Of a stretch of DNA of 64,000 bases, positions 62,727 through 64,000 are shown in pieces. Below the pieces are notes generated by a model. That model ran no database searches. It was not told the DNA's origin and was given only the letters and a program-made list of their open reading frames with translations. This DNA comes from Variovorax sp. PAMC28562 (GTDB lineage: Bacteria > Pseudomonadota > Gammaproteobacteria > Burkholderiales > Burkholderiaceae_C): assembly GCF_014303735.1 (NCBI RefSeq), contig NZ_CP060296.1, positions 2,987,501-3,051,500 of the forward strand, written 5' to 3'. The position numbers were made by a program, and so were the translations under genes. The number at the start of each line of letters is the position of its first letter. The stretch's first letter is position 1.

Positions 62727-64000
62727 CTAGGCTCCGACGGAGCGAAGCGATTCGGACGTCAGGGTGAAGTAGCGAATGCCGATCGCGTCCGACACATGGT
62801 AGGCCGCCAGTTCGCACGCGCCGAACAGGTCCACGAGGGCGGGGTACTGGGCCTCGGCGCCGGCTTCGCACATGCGTTCCAGCGTCCAGCTGGCGGGGTC
62901 GGGCAGCTCGTAGGAGAGGGCACTCAGCTTGCCCGGTGCGCTGCCGGCCAACTTCGCAATGCGGCCCCGCAGCGTCTGTGTGACCCATGCCAGCGAGCGC
63001 GGATTGTCCCCGTCGAGCACCAGCAGGTCGACCATCGTTGCAACATCGCGGCGTTGTTGGTAGCGCGCATGAAAAGTGATGGTGCTGTCGAACAGGGCGA
63101 TCATTGCCTCGAAGCCAGCGATCTCGTGAACAGCGCCGTTCGCGAAGCCTGCTGCGAGTGCGCTCGACAGGAAGCCCAGCCGCTCGATGTGGCGGCCGAT
63201 CGACAGCAGGCGCCAGGCATCGTCCCGCGTCATGCGGTCGGTCTGGGCACCGGTCATGGCCGCGAGGGCTGCGCTTGCCGCTTCGAGCGACCGAATCGCT
63301 GCGCCGGCGGCATAGCTGCTTTCGCCGGTCTCGCCAGCCTGCTCGACACTGCGGCGCAGGAATTCGTCTTCAGCGCGAACGATCTGGTTCCAGTGATCTT
63401 GCGACAGACGTTCTCGCACTGCGGCGGCCGATTCACGGATGCAGCGGAGACTGAAGCCGACGCTGCCTCCAGTGTCGACGTTGCCCAGCTCGGCGATGAG
63501 CGCGCGCTCGAACACACGGCGCGATTTGGGAGCGCTCGGAACGTCGCGTGGCACCAGTGCATTGCGCAGCGCAAGGCGATGCAGCCAGGCGAGGAGCGGG
63601 CGCGATGACTGGTCTTCGCCGCGCAGCAGATCGAGGGTGAGGCGCGACAAACGCACAGCGTTTTCGGCGCGTTCGGTGTAGCGGCCCAGCCAGAACATGT
63701 GTTCGGCCGCACGGCTCGTGACCGGGGCCCGATGGCGCGCCAGCGACGCGGGCGTGGCGTGCGGTTGCAGCAGGGTGGTGCGGTCGACCTCGCCGTGCGT
63801 TTGTACCCAGACGTCGGCACTGCTGCCGCCACGCTGCATCGACGCGATTTGCGCGTTGGAGCCGGTGAGCCTCGCCAGGCCGCCGGGCAGTACGCGCCAG
63901 GACTGTGCGCCGTCGCTCACTGCGAAGACGCGCAGCAGCATGGCACGCGGCGCGATGTGGCCGGGGCTGAGGTCGGCCGTCCAGGTCGGCATCTGCGACA
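62727..64000 (-). CDS. ATP-grasp/alpha-E fusion protein, C-terminal part
   Basis: The frame stays open to the window edge, so the N-terminus is missing (more than 424 residues visible). The first visible part (MLLRVFAVSDGAQSWRVLPGGLAR) is the end of a circularly permuted ATP-grasp domain. The rest is a DUF403/alpha-E helical domain (MFWLGRYTERAENAVRLSRL, DDAWRLLSIGRHIERLGF). In this family the two are often one protein of about 850 residues. It is upstream of the transglutaminase gene with a 22-base gap, in the usual gene order. It is probably involved in peptide-like ligation; function is not proven. Confidence 0.88.
   Translation of the reverse strand, partial: SQMPTWTADLSPGHIAPRAMLLRVFAVSDGAQSWRVLPGGLARLTGSNAQIASMQRGGSSADVWVQTHGEVDRTTLLQPHATPASLARHRAPVTSRAAEHMFWLGRYTERAENAVRLSRLTLDLLRGEDQSSRPLLAWLHRLALRNALVPRDVPSAPKSRRVFERALIAELGNVDTGGSVGFSLRCIRESAAAVRERLSQDHWNQIVRAEDEFLRRSVEQAGETGESSYAAGAAIRSLEAASAALAAMTGAQTDRMTRDDAWRLLSIGRHIERLGFLSSALAAGFANGAVHEIAGFEAMIALFDSTITFHARYQQRRDVATMVDLLVLDGDNPRSLAWVTQTLRGRIAKLAGSAPGKLSALSYELPDPASWTLERMCEAGAEAQYPALVDLFGACELAAYHVSDAIGIRYFTLTSESLRSVGA

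Overview
The window is about 64 kb of GC-rich DNA with dense coding, frequent ATGA or GTGA start-stop overlaps, and many ABC transporter operons with linked regulators. Gene content (topoisomerase IV subunit A, arsRBCH, ABC catabolic operons, an orphan VgrG island, a RidA/transglutaminase/alpha-E block) and codon use suggest a betaproteobacterium of the Burkholderiales, most likely Comamonadaceae such as Variovorax. This is inference from gene content, not from a marker tree. No rRNA, tRNA or CRISPR array was seen.

Layout. 1-1459 is the 3' part of parC, followed by a small membrane protein. 1727-4885 (minus) is a tight four-gene cluster: acyl-CoA dehydrogenase-like protein, PIG-L deacetylase, NodS-like methyltransferase, glycosyltransferase. 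5187-8813 is a very large membrane-bound patatin-like protein. 8906-11668 (minus) is arsR-arsB-arsC-arsH. 11739-17596 (minus) is a two-partner secretion operon: TpsB transporter, TpsA adhesin, FecR-domain protein, small secreted protein. 17978-20744 holds a GNAT fragment fused to an IS5-type transposase remnant, then three uncharacterised genes, two of them for lipoproteins. 20790-23255 is a LysR regulator with a divergent omega-aminotransferase.

23268-35781 is a TetR regulator and a long divergent operon of nine overlapping or closely spaced genes: MetX-like hydrolase, fatty-acid-desaturase-like oxygenase, a dipeptide/nickel-type ABC transporter, M20 amidase, iron alcohol dehydrogenase, molybdopterin oxidoreductase. 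Together they look like uptake and stepwise breakdown of an unknown amide-containing compound. 35903-44188 is a sugar or sugar-acid locus: SDR, LysR, ribose-type ABC transporter, Asp/Glu racemase-like protein, NAD epimerase-like dehydrogenase, tartrate/D-malate-type dehydrogenase. 44320-45195 is a lipoprotein with a methyltransferase-like fold. 45354-52068 is an operon that joins an amino-acid-type ABC transporter to 2-keto-3-deoxygluconate kinase, a hydroxyacid reductase, a TIM-barrel protein and a LacI regulator. A perfect LacI-type palindrome lies in its promoter.

52146-61171 is an orphan type VI secretion island: VgrG, Tli3-like lipoprotein, broken Tle3, second Tli3-like lipoprotein, intact Tle3 lipase, Tla3-like adaptor (DUF2875), pentapeptide-repeat protein. 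It matches the vgrG2b-tli3-tle3-tla3 order of Pseudomonas aeruginosa, but the immunity-effector unit is tandemly duplicated and one effector copy has lost its catalytic serine. 61211-64000 (minus) is RidA, a transglutaminase-like protein with a (Ser-Gln)n tail, and the C-terminal part of an ATP-grasp/alpha-E protein that runs off the window.
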